Notes under the pieces: generated by a model
What the model was told of the DNA's origin: nothing
The model's input: only the letters and a program-made list of their open reading frames with translations
The model's database searches: none
Assembly: GCA_017428945.1 (NCBI GenBank)
Contig: JAFRPW010000039.1
Span: 148,571-212,570, forward strand
Length of the DNA stretch: 64,000 nt
From: Bacteroidales bacterium
GTDB lineage: Bacteria > Bacteroidota > Bacteroidia > Bacteroidales > UBA932
Reading direction: 5' to 3'
Program-made: the position numbers and the translations under genes
Shown: positions 1 through 9,107 of the stretch, in pieces
How the letters are laid out: the number at the start of each line of letters is the position of its first letter
Position numbering within the stretch: the first letter of the stretch is position 1

Positions 1-2
1 GG

Positions 3-2018
3 CAGTACTACATGGATAACTCCAACGGGAAATACAGGCCTTCGTTCGATGTTTTCGGGCCTGTGACGCTTTCCGGCTCATCGGCATTTTATGACGGCGG
101 AGGTGGAAGCGTTTCCGGAGCAATACTCGAGGCGTACGAACTGCTGAAAGACCAGATAAACATAGGGGATTACGATACCGACGGCGACGGCGACATAGAC
201 ATGGTCCTGTTCTATTATCCCGGCCACAATGAGGCTGAGGGCGCTTCCGAGGAATCCATCTGGCCCCACCAGGCCACTGCCAATTTCGGCATGATGGGAG
301 ACAAGAGACTGGTGCGCTACTTCTGCACGTCGGAACTTAGAGGCTCCAGCGGGGCCACAATGTGCAACATCGGCACCACCTGTCATGAGTTCGCCCATTC
401 GCTTGGCCTGCCGGATTTCTATGATGTGGACTATGAGAAAAGCGGCGGCAACAACGAGAACACCACCGGACAGTTCGACCTCATGACCTCCGGCTGCTAC
501 AATGACTTTGGCCGCCGTCCGCCTTATCTTAATGCCCTGGAGCGCAATATGCTGGGCTGGACGGCTTTCCCCGAGGAGATCAGGGAAAGCGGAGATTACG
601 TCCTGGAACCTGTCTATGAAGACAAGGCATATATGTCCGTCAGTGCTACTGAAGGGGAGTTCTTCATCTACGAGTACCGTACCCGCGAGGGATGGGACTC
701 CGGACTGACGGAGAGCGGCCTTCTTGTCTATCATGTGGACCAGTCGGAGAACAAGGTTCCCGGTTCACCATACAGCGCCAGCCAGCTTTGGCAATACACA
801 AACAGCATCAATTCATTCTACGGTCATCCCTGTTTCTATCTTCTTGAGTCCGGCAGCGGCTCGTATGTTTTCCCCGGTCCTTCCGGAACGTCAGGCATCA
901 GCATCACTTCCTGGGATGGTAACAGTACCGGCCTTTTCCTTGCCGGAATAAGCGACAGCGGCGGCCGTGCCAGTTTCAGGGCTTCTTTTACCCAGGGCCG
1001 CAGCGTACTTGGAATGGTGAAGGATACGGACGGGAACCCCCTTCCTGGAGCCAGGGTGGTGCTGTCCAGAGCCGCTTACGAGTTCCAGGCACCGGGTCTG
1101 CTGAAGGACGATATAGTGGCGACGGCCGATGCTTCGGGCTGCTACCGTTTTGACCTTCCGGACGGCTTTGCATCCATCGGCATCCTTACTGCCAGCCTGG
1201 ACGGATTCGTCCCCCTGAGCGTGAATATAAAGATAAGCGAGAGGTTCACCGGGCAGGATTTCACCATGGTGCGTCTTGGCCAGGAAAAGCCCTTTGCCCT
1301 GAGCCGTTGCAATCCTCTGTCGGCTGCATATATTACTGATTTCAAGGTCCCGGATATACTCTGGGGTATGAAATACAGCGCTGATGATGTCAGGGAATTC
1401 GCAGGCGGATCCGTTAATTCCATCAGTTTCATGGCCTATGCCGATACTTATACGGACGTATATGTTACGGTTGACGCCGGAAAGGAGAGGCTCATCACAA
1501 AGAAAGTGACTGACCAGTACCGTAAAGGAGAGCTGGTTACCGTTGACCTTTCCGCGGACAAGGTCGTCATTCCGTCAGGCAAGGACATATTCTTCGGCTT
1601 TGGTTTCACCGGCCTGGACAACTCCGAAGGTGTAAATAACCTGCTCATATACAGGGTCAGCAGCTATAATGACGGCAACCTGTATTCCACCTTTGTGACT
1701 TCCGGACCGTCTCAGTGGCGTGCCTATACATTTGGAGATACTCCGTATCTTCCACTTATCCAGGCGGTTGTTGCGGTTCCCCTGAAGACCGATTTCTCAA
1801 TGCTGGGCATAAGTTTCATCTCTCTGCAGAACGATGTTCCCGTGGTGCACCCGGCTTCCGGGAAGACTGTCAGGGAGGTTCACTGGACCCTTGACGGGGC
1901 CATCGTGGCAGAACCGCCTTCAGTCACGGCCCTCCCGGGCGGTTCCCATACCTATGTGGCGGAACTTGTCTATTACGACGGAACCTCAGAGAGAGTAATC
2001 TGCGATTACCTCAAATAG
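3..2018 (+). CDS. Secreted M6-family metalloprotease, 5'-truncated by window edge
   Basis: The reading frame is open to the first base, so the start lies outside the window. Aligned with the complete paralogue at 17956, about 150 N-terminal residues (signal peptide and propeptide) are missing. The zinc motif HEFAHSLGLPD begins at base 384, giving the HExxHxxGxPD signature of M6 (immune inhibitor A-like) metallopeptidases, with two His and one Glu for zinc binding and catalysis. An Asp-rich stretch, DYDTDGDGDIDM, lies upstream and resembles a calcium-binding loop. After the peptidase, around bases 1000-1260, is a carboxypeptidase-regulatory-like beta-sandwich (VLGMVKDTDGNPLPGA). A further beta-rich C-terminal region follows. 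No type IX sorting domain is apparent. Probably secreted or surface-exposed, acting on proteins outside the cell. Confidence 0.88.
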   Translation, partial: QYYMDNSNGKYRPSFDVFGPVTLSGSSAFYDGGGGSVSGAILEAYELLKDQINIGDYDTDGDGDIDMVLFYYPGHNEAEGASEESIWPHQATANFGMMGDKRLVRYFCTSELRGSSGATMCNIGTTCHEFAHSLGLPDFYDVDYEKSGGNNENTTGQFDLMTSGCYNDFGRRPPYLNALERNMLGWTAFPEEIRESGDYVLEPVYEDKAYMSVSATEGEFFIYEYRTREGWDSGLTESGLLVYHVDQSENKVPGSPYSASQLWQYTNSINSFYGHPCFYLLESGSGSYVFPGPSGTSGISITSWDGNSTGLFLAGISDSGGRASFRASFTQGRSVLGMVKDTDGNPLPGARVVLSRAAYEFQAPGLLKDDIVATADASGCYRFDLPDGFASIGILTASLDGFVPLSVNIKISERFTGQDFTMVRLGQEKPFALSRCNPLSAAYITDFKVPDILWGMKYSADDVREFAGGSVNSISFMAYADTYTDVYVTVDAGKERLITKKVTDQYRKGELVTVDLSADKVVIPSGKDIFFGFGFTGLDNSEGVNNLLIYRVSSYNDGNLYSTFVTSGPSQWRAYTFGDTPYLPLIQAVVAVPLKTDFSMLGISFISLQNDVPVVHPASGKTVREVHWTLDGAIVAEPPSVTALPGGSHTYVAELVYYDGTSERVICDYLK

Positions 2019-2027
2019 GTCCTGGCT

Positions 2028-2057
2028 TTGCAGAGAACTTAAAAAATCGTATATTTG
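2028..2057 (+). promoter_or_regulatory. Predicted valS promoter
   Basis: TTG at 2028-2030 and TATATTTG at 2050-2057 are separated by 19 bases. This fits the Bacteroidetes -33/-7 form TTG-N19-20-TAnnTTTG. Transcription would begin near 2063, leaving a leader of about 20 bases before the ATG at 2086. Confidence 0.7.
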
Positions 2058-2084
2058 CATGATATAGCAGATATACGATTTTTT
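2041..2084 (+). terminator. 14-bp perfect inverted repeat with T-run, likely terminator of the M6 gene
   Basis: Arms at 2041-2054 and 2071-2084 are exact reverse complements around a 16-base loop. The right arm runs into seven T residues ending directly before the valS ATG. The left arm contains most of the valS -7 element. The hairpin can form only in transcripts coming from the upstream protease gene, because valS transcripts should start inside its loop. The stem is AT-rich, so termination strength is uncertain. Confidence 0.6.
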
Positions 2085-2085
2085 T

Positions 2086-4749
2086 ATGAACGAACTTGCA
2101 GCCAAGTACAGCGCCAAAGAGGTGGAAGACAAGTGGTATGCCTGGTGGCTTGCCCATAAGTGTTTCCACAGCGAACCCAACGAAAAACAGCCATATACCA
2201 TAGTCATACCCCCGCCCAACGTAACGGGTATCCTCCACATGGGACACGTCCTGAACAACACACTGAACGACGTCCTCATCCGCAAGGCCCGCATGGACGG
2301 CAAGAACGCCTGCTGGGTCCCTGGCACGGACCATGCTTCCATTGCTACTGAAAGCAAGGTCGTTGCCAAGCTCAAGGCCCAGGGCATCTCCAAGGAAGAC
2401 ATCGGCAGGGAAGAGTTCCTGCGTCACGCCTGGGAGTGGAAGGAGGAGCACGGCGGCATTATCCTGGAGCAGCTCCGCAAGCTTGGATGCTCCTGCGACT
2501 GGGACCGCACCCGCTTCACAATGGAGCCGGAGCTCTCGGAAGCCGTCATCAACACTTTCGTGTATTTCTACAAGAAAGGCTGGATATATAAGGGCGTGCG
2601 CATGGTTAACTGGGATCCCGTGGCCCTCACCGCCGTTTCTGACGATGAGGTAATCCACAAGGATACCAAGAGCCATTTCTACCATCTCCGCTACTTCATC
2701 TCCGACGGCAACGGCAAACCCACGGACAAGTTCCTGGTCATTGCCACTACCCGCCCGGAGACCATCATGGCCGATGCCGCAATCTGCGTGAACCCCAAGG
2801 ACGAGCGCCATTTCTGGCTCAAGGGCAAGAAGGTGCTCATCCCTCTGATTAACAGGGAAATCCCCGTCATCGAGGACGATTACGTAGAGATGGACTTCGG
2901 TACCGGCTGTCTCAAGGTCACGCCCGCCCACGATGTCCACGACTACGAAATCGGCCTGAGGCATAGCCTTCCCGTCCTGGAAATCATCGACGACCACGGA
3001 AAACTGAACGAAAAGGCTGAGATTCTGGTAGGCGAGGACCGCTTTGTGGCCAGGAAGAAGATTGTGAAGATGCTGGAAGAGGCCGGAAACCTGGTGAAGG
3101 TGGAAGACTATACCTCTCCCGTGGGCTACTCCGAGCGCACGGATGCCGTCATCGAGCCCAAACTCAGCGCACAGTGGTTCCTGAAGATGGAAACCCTGGC
3201 AAAGATGGCACTTGAGACTGTTGAGAGCGGCCGCACCAAGTTCATTCCGGAGAAGTATATGAATACCTACCGTCACTGGATGGAGAACGCCCGCGACTGG
3301 TGCATCTCCAGACAGCTTTGGTGGGGCCAGCGCATACCTGCGTATTATCTTCCTGACGGCTCATACGTGGTAGAGCCAACAGCTGAAGCGGCACTTAAGG
3401 CTGCGCAGGCTATCAACCCTTCAATCAAGGCGGAAGACCTCCGTCAGGACGAGGATGTCCTGGATACATGGTTCAGTTCCTGGCTCTGGCCAATCTCTGT
3501 TTTCGACCCTCAGAAGCCGGGCCATCCGGACCACAGGCCCAATAAGGATCTTTCGTACTATTATCCCACCAACGACCTCGTGACCGGCCCGGACATCATT
3601 TTCTTCTGGGTGGCCCGCATGATAATGGCAGGCGAGGAGTTCATGGGCAGGGAGCCCTTCTCCAACGTGTATTTCACCGGTATCGTCCGCGACAAGATAG
3701 GCCGCAAGATGTCCAAGACCCTTGGCAACAGCCCCAATCCTCTTGATCTTATCCAGACCTATGGCGCCGATGCCGTGAGAATCGGCATGCTGCTATGCTC
3801 CAGTGCGGGTAACGACATCTTCTACGATGAGGCCCAGATAAAACAGGGTGCCGCTTTCTGCAACAAAATATGGAACAGCTACCGCCTCGTGAAGGGATTC
3901 AGCGTGGATCCGTCGGCAAAACAGGCTCCCGCCGCTGCGGAAGCTGTTGAGTGGTTCCGCGCCAAGCTGTCGGATACCGTTGCCCTGGTAGAGGACCATT
4001 ACAGCAAGTTCCGCATCTCTGATGCTCTCATGACCATATACAAACTGTTCTGGGACGACTACTGCTCCTGGTATCTGGAGGCAATCAAGCCAGCATTTGT
4101 AGATGGTGTGGCGCAGCCCCTGGACAAGGATACCCACGCGGCCACCCTCGAGTTCTTCGAGGCTCTTCTTAAACTCATCCATCCGGTAATGCCTTTCATC
4201 ACAGAAGAACTCTGGCAGGACATAGCAGAGCGCAGGGAAGGGGAGACCATCATGTTCGCATCCACTCCAAAGGCCGATTGTAACAATCCCGGGGCCATTG
4301 CCGGATTCGCCCTTGCTTCAGAGGCGGTCAACGCCGTCCGCGGAGTCCGCAGCCAGCGGAACATTTCTCCCAGGGAACAGCTTGTACTTAAGGTGAAGGC
4401 ATCGGATTTCCCGTGCATTCCGGTAATAGAAAAACTGGCCAATGTCAAGCTGGAACTGGTGAATACTCTCGGCGGTGAGCAGGGTGTAGGAATCATGGTC
4501 CGTACTACTGAGATGTTCGTCGTCCTCAGCTCTTCCGTTAACGTTGAAGAAGAATTGGCAAAGGCCGAAAAGGACCTTGAATATGCCCAAAAATTCCTTG
4601 CCGGAGTAAGGGCCAAGCTCTCCAACGAGCGCTTTACAGCCAATGCCCCCGCTGCCGTCATTGAAAACGAGCGAAAAAAGGAAGCCGATTCCCTTTCCAA
4701 GATAGAATCTCTGGAAGCGAAGATTAAGCAATTGAAAAATAGTAAATAA
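2086..4749 (+). CDS. valS: Valine--tRNA ligase
   Basis: Class I aminoacyl-tRNA synthetase that charges tRNA-Val in the cytoplasm. The 887-residue length is normal for ValS. The HIGH-type motif is HMGH at residues 51-54, and the KMSKS-type motif is KMSKT at residues 541-545. The editing (CP1) domain, which removes mischarged threonine, is marked by TTRPETIMAD around residue 220. The last 70 or so residues are Lys/Glu-rich and helical, matching the tRNA-binding coiled coil of ValS. The ATG follows the T-run of the preceding hairpin directly, with no Shine-Dalgarno sequence, which is usual in this phylum. It is followed 33 bases later by a thioesterase gene. Confidence 0.97.
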   Translation: MNELAAKYSAKEVEDKWYAWWLAHKCFHSEPNEKQPYTIVIPPPNVTGILHMGHVLNNTLNDVLIRKARMDGKNACWVPGTDHASIATESKVVAKLKAQGISKEDIGREEFLRHAWEWKEEHGGIILEQLRKLGCSCDWDRTRFTMEPELSEAVINTFVYFYKKGWIYKGVRMVNWDPVALTAVSDDEVIHKDTKSHFYHLRYFISDGNGKPTDKFLVIATTRPETIMADAAICVNPKDERHFWLKGKKVLIPLINREIPVIEDDYVEMDFGTGCLKVTPAHDVHDYEIGLRHSLPVLEIIDDHGKLNEKAEILVGEDRFVARKKIVKMLEEAGNLVKVEDYTSPVGYSERTDAVIEPKLSAQWFLKMETLAKMALETVESGRTKFIPEKYMNTYRHWMENARDWCISRQLWWGQRIPAYYLPDGSYVVEPTAEAALKAAQAINPSIKAEDLRQDEDVLDTWFSSWLWPISVFDPQKPGHPDHRPNKDLSYYYPTNDLVTGPDIIFFWVARMIMAGEEFMGREPFSNVYFTGIVRDKIGRKMSKTLGNSPNPLDLIQTYGADAVRIGMLLCSSAGNDIFYDEAQIKQGAAFCNKIWNSYRLVKGFSVDPSAKQAPAAAEAVEWFRAKLSDTVALVEDHYSKFRISDALMTIYKLFWDDYCSWYLEAIKPAFVDGVAQPLDKDTHAATLEFFEALLKLIHPVMPFITEELWQDIAERREGETIMFASTPKADCNNPGAIAGFALASEAVNAVRGVRSQRNISPREQLVLKVKASDFPCIPVIEKLANVKLELVNTLGGEQGVGIMVRTTEMFVVLSSSVNVEEELAKAEKDLEYAQKFLAGVRAKLSNERFTANAPAAVIENERKKEADSLSKIESLEAKIKQLKNSK

Positions 4750-4782
4750 AACAATTTAGTTAGCACCTATAACATTTTTGTT

Positions 4783-5193
4783 ATGAAGATTTTTTCCACT
4801 TCCTTTCCTGTAAGGTACTATGAGACGGACCAGATGGGCATAGTCCATCACTCCAATTATATCCGTTTCTTCGAGAATGCCCGCAGCCAGATGATGGTGG
4901 ATCTGGGATGTCCCATCGAAGAGTTCGAGAAGAAGTTCGGAGTGCTCATACCCATAATATCCGTGGAGTGCCGTTACCGTCATCCGGCCAGGATGGGAGA
5001 TATCCTTACTGCAACTGCTGAAGTGGTAAGGGAGCCATTGGCAAAGATGGAAGTTGCGCAGACCGTAGTTAACCAGAGGGGAGAGATATGTGCAGAGGGG
5101 AAAGTGGTGCTAGGGTTCATAGACAGCAAGACCTTCCATCCCACCCGTTGCCCGGAAGTTATCGTCCAGATGTTTGAAGATATTAAAGAATAG
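4783..5193 (+). CDS. Acyl-CoA thioesterase, YbgC/FadM hot-dog family
   Basis: A 136-residue single hot-dog domain protein. The N-terminal motif [15 protein letters not shown] with Asp16 matches the active-site signature of the 4-hydroxybenzoyl-CoA thioesterase/YbgC group, in which this Asp is catalytic. Such enzymes hydrolyse acyl-CoA thioesters in the cytoplasm; the substrate cannot be read from sequence. The gene sits 33 bases after valS and 4 bases before tatA, so the three may be cotranscribed. In Proteobacteria ybgC neighbours the Tol-Pal genes; here it neighbours the Tat translocase instead. Confidence 0.85.
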   Translation: MKIFSTSFPVRYYETDQMGIVHHSNYIRFFENARSQMMVDLGCPIEEFEKKFGVLIPIISVECRYRHPARMGDILTATAEVVREPLAKMEVAQTVVNQRGEICAEGKVVLGFIDSKTFHPTRCPEVIVQMFEDIKE

Positions 5194-5197
5194 AATT

Positions 5198-5410
5198 ATG
5201 ACTATGCTGTTTTATCCCCTGGTGTTCGGGACCTGGGAAATAATCGCCATCGTTGCAGTAGTACTCCTGCTTTTCGGCGGAAAGAAGATTCCTGAGCTCA
5301 TGAAGGGCCTTGGAAAGGGCGTAAAGAGTTTCAAGGAGGGCATGAATGAGGTGGAGAAAGAGATTCATGAGCCCCAGACCAAAGAAGAGTATAATAAGGA
5401 AGAGAAGTAA
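5198..5410 (+). CDS. tatA: Sec-independent protein translocase TatA
   Basis: A 70-residue TatA-type subunit. One N-terminal membrane helix ([14 protein letters not shown]) is followed by the conserved FGGKKIPEL hinge and an amphipathic helix ([16 protein letters not shown]). The tail is short and charged. TatA oligomers form the pathway through which folded twin-arginine substrates cross the inner membrane. I chose the ATG at 5198, just after the thioesterase stop, because an in-frame upstream ATG at 5174 would add residues inside the thioesterase gene. Only one TatA/TatB-like gene precedes tatC, consistent with a minimal TatA-TatC system. Confidence 0.92.
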   Translation: MTMLFYPLVFGTWEIIAIVAVVLLLFGGKKIPELMKGLGKGVKSFKEGMNEVEKEIHEPQTKEEYNKEEK

Positions 5411-5411
5411 G

Positions 5412-6155
5412 GTGGCGGCGAAGGACAATGAGATGTCCTTCTGGGACCATATAGAAGAATTGAGAGGAACACTGTTGCGCTCAATTCTTGCCATTGTGTC
5501 TGTCTCCGTAGTTTTCCTTTGCTTTCCAAAGCAGATTTTCAAAGCCGTCCTATGGCCAACTGAGCCTGACTTCCTGCTTTACCGCCTTCCCGGGGTGGAC
5601 TTTTCCATGGACCTCATCAACATAGATCTGTCCGCCCAATTCTTCGTTTATCTGAAAGTATCCGTCCTGTGCGGCCTGGTCCTGGCTTTCCCTTTTGTAA
5701 TTTGGGAAATCTGGAAGTTTGTTTCTCCTGCTTTGTATGACAGCGAGAAAAAGCCTGTCAGAAAGGCATTCCTCCTTTCATCGGGCCTTTTTTACCTGGG
5801 AGTAGCTGTAGGGTATTTTGTGGTTCTCCCGGTATGCCTGATGTTCTTTGTGAACTTTTCACTGAGCGACGTCATAGTGAACACCATCTCGCTGGGGTCT
5901 TACATGTCCCTTTTTACCTCCATGGTGTTCCTGATAGGGATTCTCTTCGAGTTTCCCACCGTAATAATGGCATTGTCGGCAATCGGGGTGATAGACCGCG
6001 GAATGCTCAGGAAAGGAAGGAAGTTCGCCATAGTCATAGTTATGGTTATATCGGCACTTATAACTCCCAGCGATCCTTTCTCAATGTTCGTCCTTTCGCT
6101 TCCGCTTTACGGGCTGTATGAGTTCTCTATACTAATGTGCAGGACTAAGGCATGA
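5412..6155 (+). CDS. tatC: Sec-independent protein translocase TatC
   Basis: Polytopic inner-membrane receptor of the Tat pathway. The N-terminus has the family signature MSFWDHIEELRGTLLRSI, followed by six hydrophobic segments, including one around the VVLPVCLMFF region. The GTG at 5412, two bases after the tatA stop, gives a 247-residue protein beginning (M)AAKDNEMSFWDH. The in-frame ATG at 5433 would give 240 residues and is the alternative start. The 3' end overlaps the ABC-F gene by four bases (ATGA), so they are probably translationally coupled. Confidence 0.93.
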   Translation: MAAKDNEMSFWDHIEELRGTLLRSILAIVSVSVVFLCFPKQIFKAVLWPTEPDFLLYRLPGVDFSMDLINIDLSAQFFVYLKVSVLCGLVLAFPFVIWEIWKFVSPALYDSEKKPVRKAFLLSSGLFYLGVAVGYFVVLPVCLMFFVNFSLSDVIVNTISLGSYMSLFTSMVFLIGILFEFPTVIMALSAIGVIDRGMLRKGRKFAIVIVMVISALITPSDPFSMFVLSLPLYGLYEFSILMCRTKA

Positions 6156-8077
6156 TTTCCATCAACAACGTAACGGTCTCCTTTGGCAGTTTCAACCTTC
6201 TGGACTGTATCAGTTTCCACATAAGCGAGCAGGACAAGATAGGACTTGTCGGCAAGAACGGCGCCGGTAAGTCTACAATAATGAAATTGATTACCGGGGA
6301 GCAGCAGCCAACATCCGGCTCGATAGACAAGCCCTCCGGCGTCAGGATCGGCTATCTTCCCCAGATCATGGAGCATCACAGGGGAGTGAGCGTAATGGAG
6401 GAAGTCCTGTCGGTCTTCAGCTATATCCATGATATGGAGTCCGAGCTGGAACAGCTGTCTTCGGTTCTGGCAGAAAGGAACGACTACCAGTCCAAGGAGT
6501 ATTCCGCCCTCATAGACCGGATGAATACCATAAACGACAGGCTGTCCCTGGAATCTGGAGAATCTCCCCGCACCCGTGCCCTCAAGGTCTTGAAGGGGCT
6601 GGGCTTCAAGGAGGAAGAACTGGACCGGAACACCGAGACATTCAGCCAGGGCTGGAATATGCGCATGGAATTGGCCAAGATTCTTCTCGGTGACCCGGAC
6701 GTCCTTCTTCTGGACGAGCCCACCAACCATCTTGACATTGAATCCATACAGTGGTTCGAGGATTATCTGAGGGCATTTCGCGGATCGGTCCTCCTGGTTT
6801 CCCATGACCGCCGTTTCCTGGATAATGTAACGTCCCGTACGGTAGAGATCATGCTGGGGCACATAACGGATTATAAGGTCCCTTACAGCAAATATGTGGA
6901 ACTCAGGGCCGAGCGCCTGGCGCAGCAGACTGCTGCATACGAAAACCAGCAGCGCATGATAGAGAAGACGGAAGACTTCATCAACCGCTTCCGATACAAG
7001 CCCACCAAGAGCAACCAGGTCCAGTCACGCATAAAAGCCCTTGAGAAACTGGACAGGATAGAGATTGACCAGACGGAGAACGCGCGTGTCAACATAAAGT
7101 TCCCTCCCGCCCAGCGCAGCGGAGACATAGTATTCAAGGCTACGGACCTGACAGTTGGTTATCCCGGCAAGATTGTCTTCCGGAATGCCCAGATAGAGAT
7201 TAAGAGAGGGGAGAAGGTGGCACTTGTGGGGCGTAACGGAGAGGGAAAGACCACCCTGATGCGCGTTATCACCGGTGAGCTTTCCCCCATTGAAGGTGAA
7301 GCCAAAGTGGGCCATAACGTGAGTATCGGCTATTATGCCCAGAATCAGGAAGACATCCTGGATGGTTCAGTGACCGTATTTGATACCCTGGACAGGGTAG
7401 CCGTAGGGGAGGTCCGGACCAAACTCAGGGATATCCTGGGGGCTTTTCTTTTCAAGGGAGAGGACATAGACAAGAAGGTATCTGTGCTCAGCGGCGGAGA
7501 AAGGGCGCGGCTGGGTATGGCACGTCTGATGCTCTCTTCCTATAACGTACTTGCCCTGGACGAGCCCACCAACCACATGGACATACTCTCAAAGGACAGG
7601 CTCAAGCAGGCTCTTAAGTCTTTCGATGGCACGCTTATTGTCGTATCCCATGACCGTGATTTCCTGGAAGGGCTCGTGGATAAGCTTTATGAGTTCCGTG
7701 ACGGCCGTGTCAGGGAGCACCTTGGAGGAGTTTCCGACTTCCTGGAAAGCCGCAAGCTGGACAGCCTTCAGCAACTGGAAGCAGCTCAGAAGGAGTCCGG
7801 CGAAGGACCTAAGAAAGAAAAAGTTGCCGCCATACAGTCCTTCCAGAAGCAGAAAGCCATATCCAGGGAGGAGAGAAAGATACGCAGCCGGATTTCTTTC
7901 CTGGAAAAAGAAATAGCGCTGAAAGAAGGGAGAATGCAGATAATTGAAAAAATACTTGCAAATCCCGGAAATAATGAGGATATTTATGAGTTGACACGAG
8001 AATACCTGGAACTCAAGCTTGGCCTGGACTCCCAGACGGACGAATGGACAACGCTGATGGAGCAAATAGATAATTAA
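6152..8077 (+). CDS. ABC-F family ATPase (Uup/EttA type)
   Basis: A 641-residue soluble protein with two tandem ABC ATPase domains and no membrane segments. Walker A motifs are GLVGKNGAGKST in domain 1 and LVGRNGEGKTT in domain 2. Signature motifs are FSQGWNMRMELAKIL and LSGGERARLGMARLML, and Walker B segments LLLDEPTNHLD and LALDEPTNHMD follow. The C-terminal region is Lys/Glu-rich and likely a coiled coil, as in Uup/YdiF-like members. ABC-F proteins act on the ribosome, mostly as translation factors; a resistance role is possible but nothing here indicates one. It overlaps tatC by four bases. Confidence 0.92.
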   Translation: MISINNVTVSFGSFNLLDCISFHISEQDKIGLVGKNGAGKSTIMKLITGEQQPTSGSIDKPSGVRIGYLPQIMEHHRGVSVMEEVLSVFSYIHDMESELEQLSSVLAERNDYQSKEYSALIDRMNTINDRLSLESGESPRTRALKVLKGLGFKEEELDRNTETFSQGWNMRMELAKILLGDPDVLLLDEPTNHLDIESIQWFEDYLRAFRGSVLLVSHDRRFLDNVTSRTVEIMLGHITDYKVPYSKYVELRAERLAQQTAAYENQQRMIEKTEDFINRFRYKPTKSNQVQSRIKALEKLDRIEIDQTENARVNIKFPPAQRSGDIVFKATDLTVGYPGKIVFRNAQIEIKRGEKVALVGRNGEGKTTLMRVITGELSPIEGEAKVGHNVSIGYYAQNQEDILDGSVTVFDTLDRVAVGEVRTKLRDILGAFLFKGEDIDKKVSVLSGGERARLGMARLMLSSYNVLALDEPTNHMDILSKDRLKQALKSFDGTLIVVSHDRDFLEGLVDKLYEFRDGRVREHLGGVSDFLESRKLDSLQQLEAAQKESGEGPKKEKVAAIQSFQKQKAISREERKIRSRISFLEKEIALKEGRMQIIEKILANPGNNEDIYELTREYLELKLGLDSQTDEWTTLMEQIDN

Positions 8078-8102
8078 TATTTACACATAAAACCAAGTGA
8101 TT

Positions 8103-9104
8103 ATGAAAAACTTTTTCAAGGCTATCGGAACCATCGCTTCCGTTATGGCACTTTCTGCAACCGTGGCTCTTGCCCAGGAGCAGCAGTCTTTCACCATCCA
8201 GCTCGAGGACAAGGTTCTCCCCGTCAGTGACTTCACTGCCGTGAGCGTCGCCAACGACTTCGAGGTAACCCTTGACAAGGGAGACTGCGGCGTCCGTCTC
8301 ACCGTGGACAATGCACTTTCACCCTATGTGCAGGTTTACGTAAGGGCCAAGACCCTCTATATCGGTTACGATGAAAAGTCTGTTCCCAAGGACATCAAGA
8401 AACTCTATAAGGCAAAGAACGCCGCCCAGCCTACATTCAGGGCAGTTGTTACCATGCCTGAAATCAGCGCAGTAACAATGTCGGAAAATGCTACCCTTAC
8501 TTCTGCCGTAGAGTTCCCCGCAGAGTTCTTCCAGCTCACCGCCGGAGACAAGAGCCAGGTCAAGAGCCTCGCAGTCATTGCCACCACCGCCTCCGTCACC
8601 ATGACCAAGAACGCTCAGGCGGTCCTTTCACTCAAGGCAGATGACAAGGTAGAGATTACCAACGACGGCAACACCAACCTCAAGCTTTCCGCCAACACCG
8701 GCAATCTCACCCTCAACGGTAACGGCAATGCAACCGTATCCATCGGTGCAGAGACTCCTTCCGCAACCGTAAATGGCAACGGCAATGCCAAGCTCGCCCT
8801 TGCAACAAAGGCAGACAAGGTTTCGGCAAATGCAATGGGTAACTCCAAGCTGGTCCTTTCCGGAGAAACCGTAGAGCTCTCCATCCGCGGTGAGAAGAAC
8901 GGTGACATCGACGCCGACGGCCTCATCACCACTGACGTCATCGCCACCATGAACGGCGGTTCCAAGGCAACCGTGAGCTCTGCAGAGACCATCGATGCAA
9001 CCCTTCTTGGCGGCAGCACCCTGTTCTATTCCGGAACTCCCGTTTTCAAGATCGGCAGGATTATCAAGTCTACGCTTGCTCCCAAGGGCTCACCCCTCAA
9101 GTAA
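8103..9104 (+). CDS. Secreted GIN-domain (DUF2807) beta-helical protein
   Basis: A 333-residue exported protein. The Sec signal peptide MKNFFKAIGTIASVMALSATVALAQ is followed by an autotransporter-adhesin-head-like GIN domain. Typical features are VSDFTAVSVANDFEVTLDKG at the start and then short repeated beta-strand turns rich in Asn-Gly (NGNGNA occurs twice). This pattern suggests a right-handed beta-helix facing the periplasm or cell surface. The biochemical role of the family is unknown. The ATG at 8103 is preferred to an in-frame GTG six bases upstream. The dipeptidase gene starts three bases after its stop. Confidence 0.82.
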   Translation: MKNFFKAIGTIASVMALSATVALAQEQQSFTIQLEDKVLPVSDFTAVSVANDFEVTLDKGDCGVRLTVDNALSPYVQVYVRAKTLYIGYDEKSVPKDIKKLYKAKNAAQPTFRAVVTMPEISAVTMSENATLTSAVEFPAEFFQLTAGDKSQVKSLAVIATTASVTMTKNAQAVLSLKADDKVEITNDGNTNLKLSANTGNLTLNGNGNATVSIGAETPSATVNGNGNAKLALATKADKVSANAMGNSKLVLSGETVELSIRGEKNGDIDADGLITTDVIATMNGGSKATVSSAETIDATLLGGSTLFYSGTPVFKIGRIIKSTLAPKGSPLK

Positions 9105-9107
9105 GTG

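Noticed and set aside
1-2018. Type IX secretion sorting domain at the M6 protease C-termini
   Set aside because: Neither protease ends with a recognisable conserved sorting domain (no GxxxGK..LiK-like ending), so secretion route is left open.
6152-8077. ABC-F protein as an antibiotic resistance determinant
   Set aside because: Motifs and core context fit housekeeping Uup/EttA-like members; nothing specific to resistance ABC-F proteins is visible.
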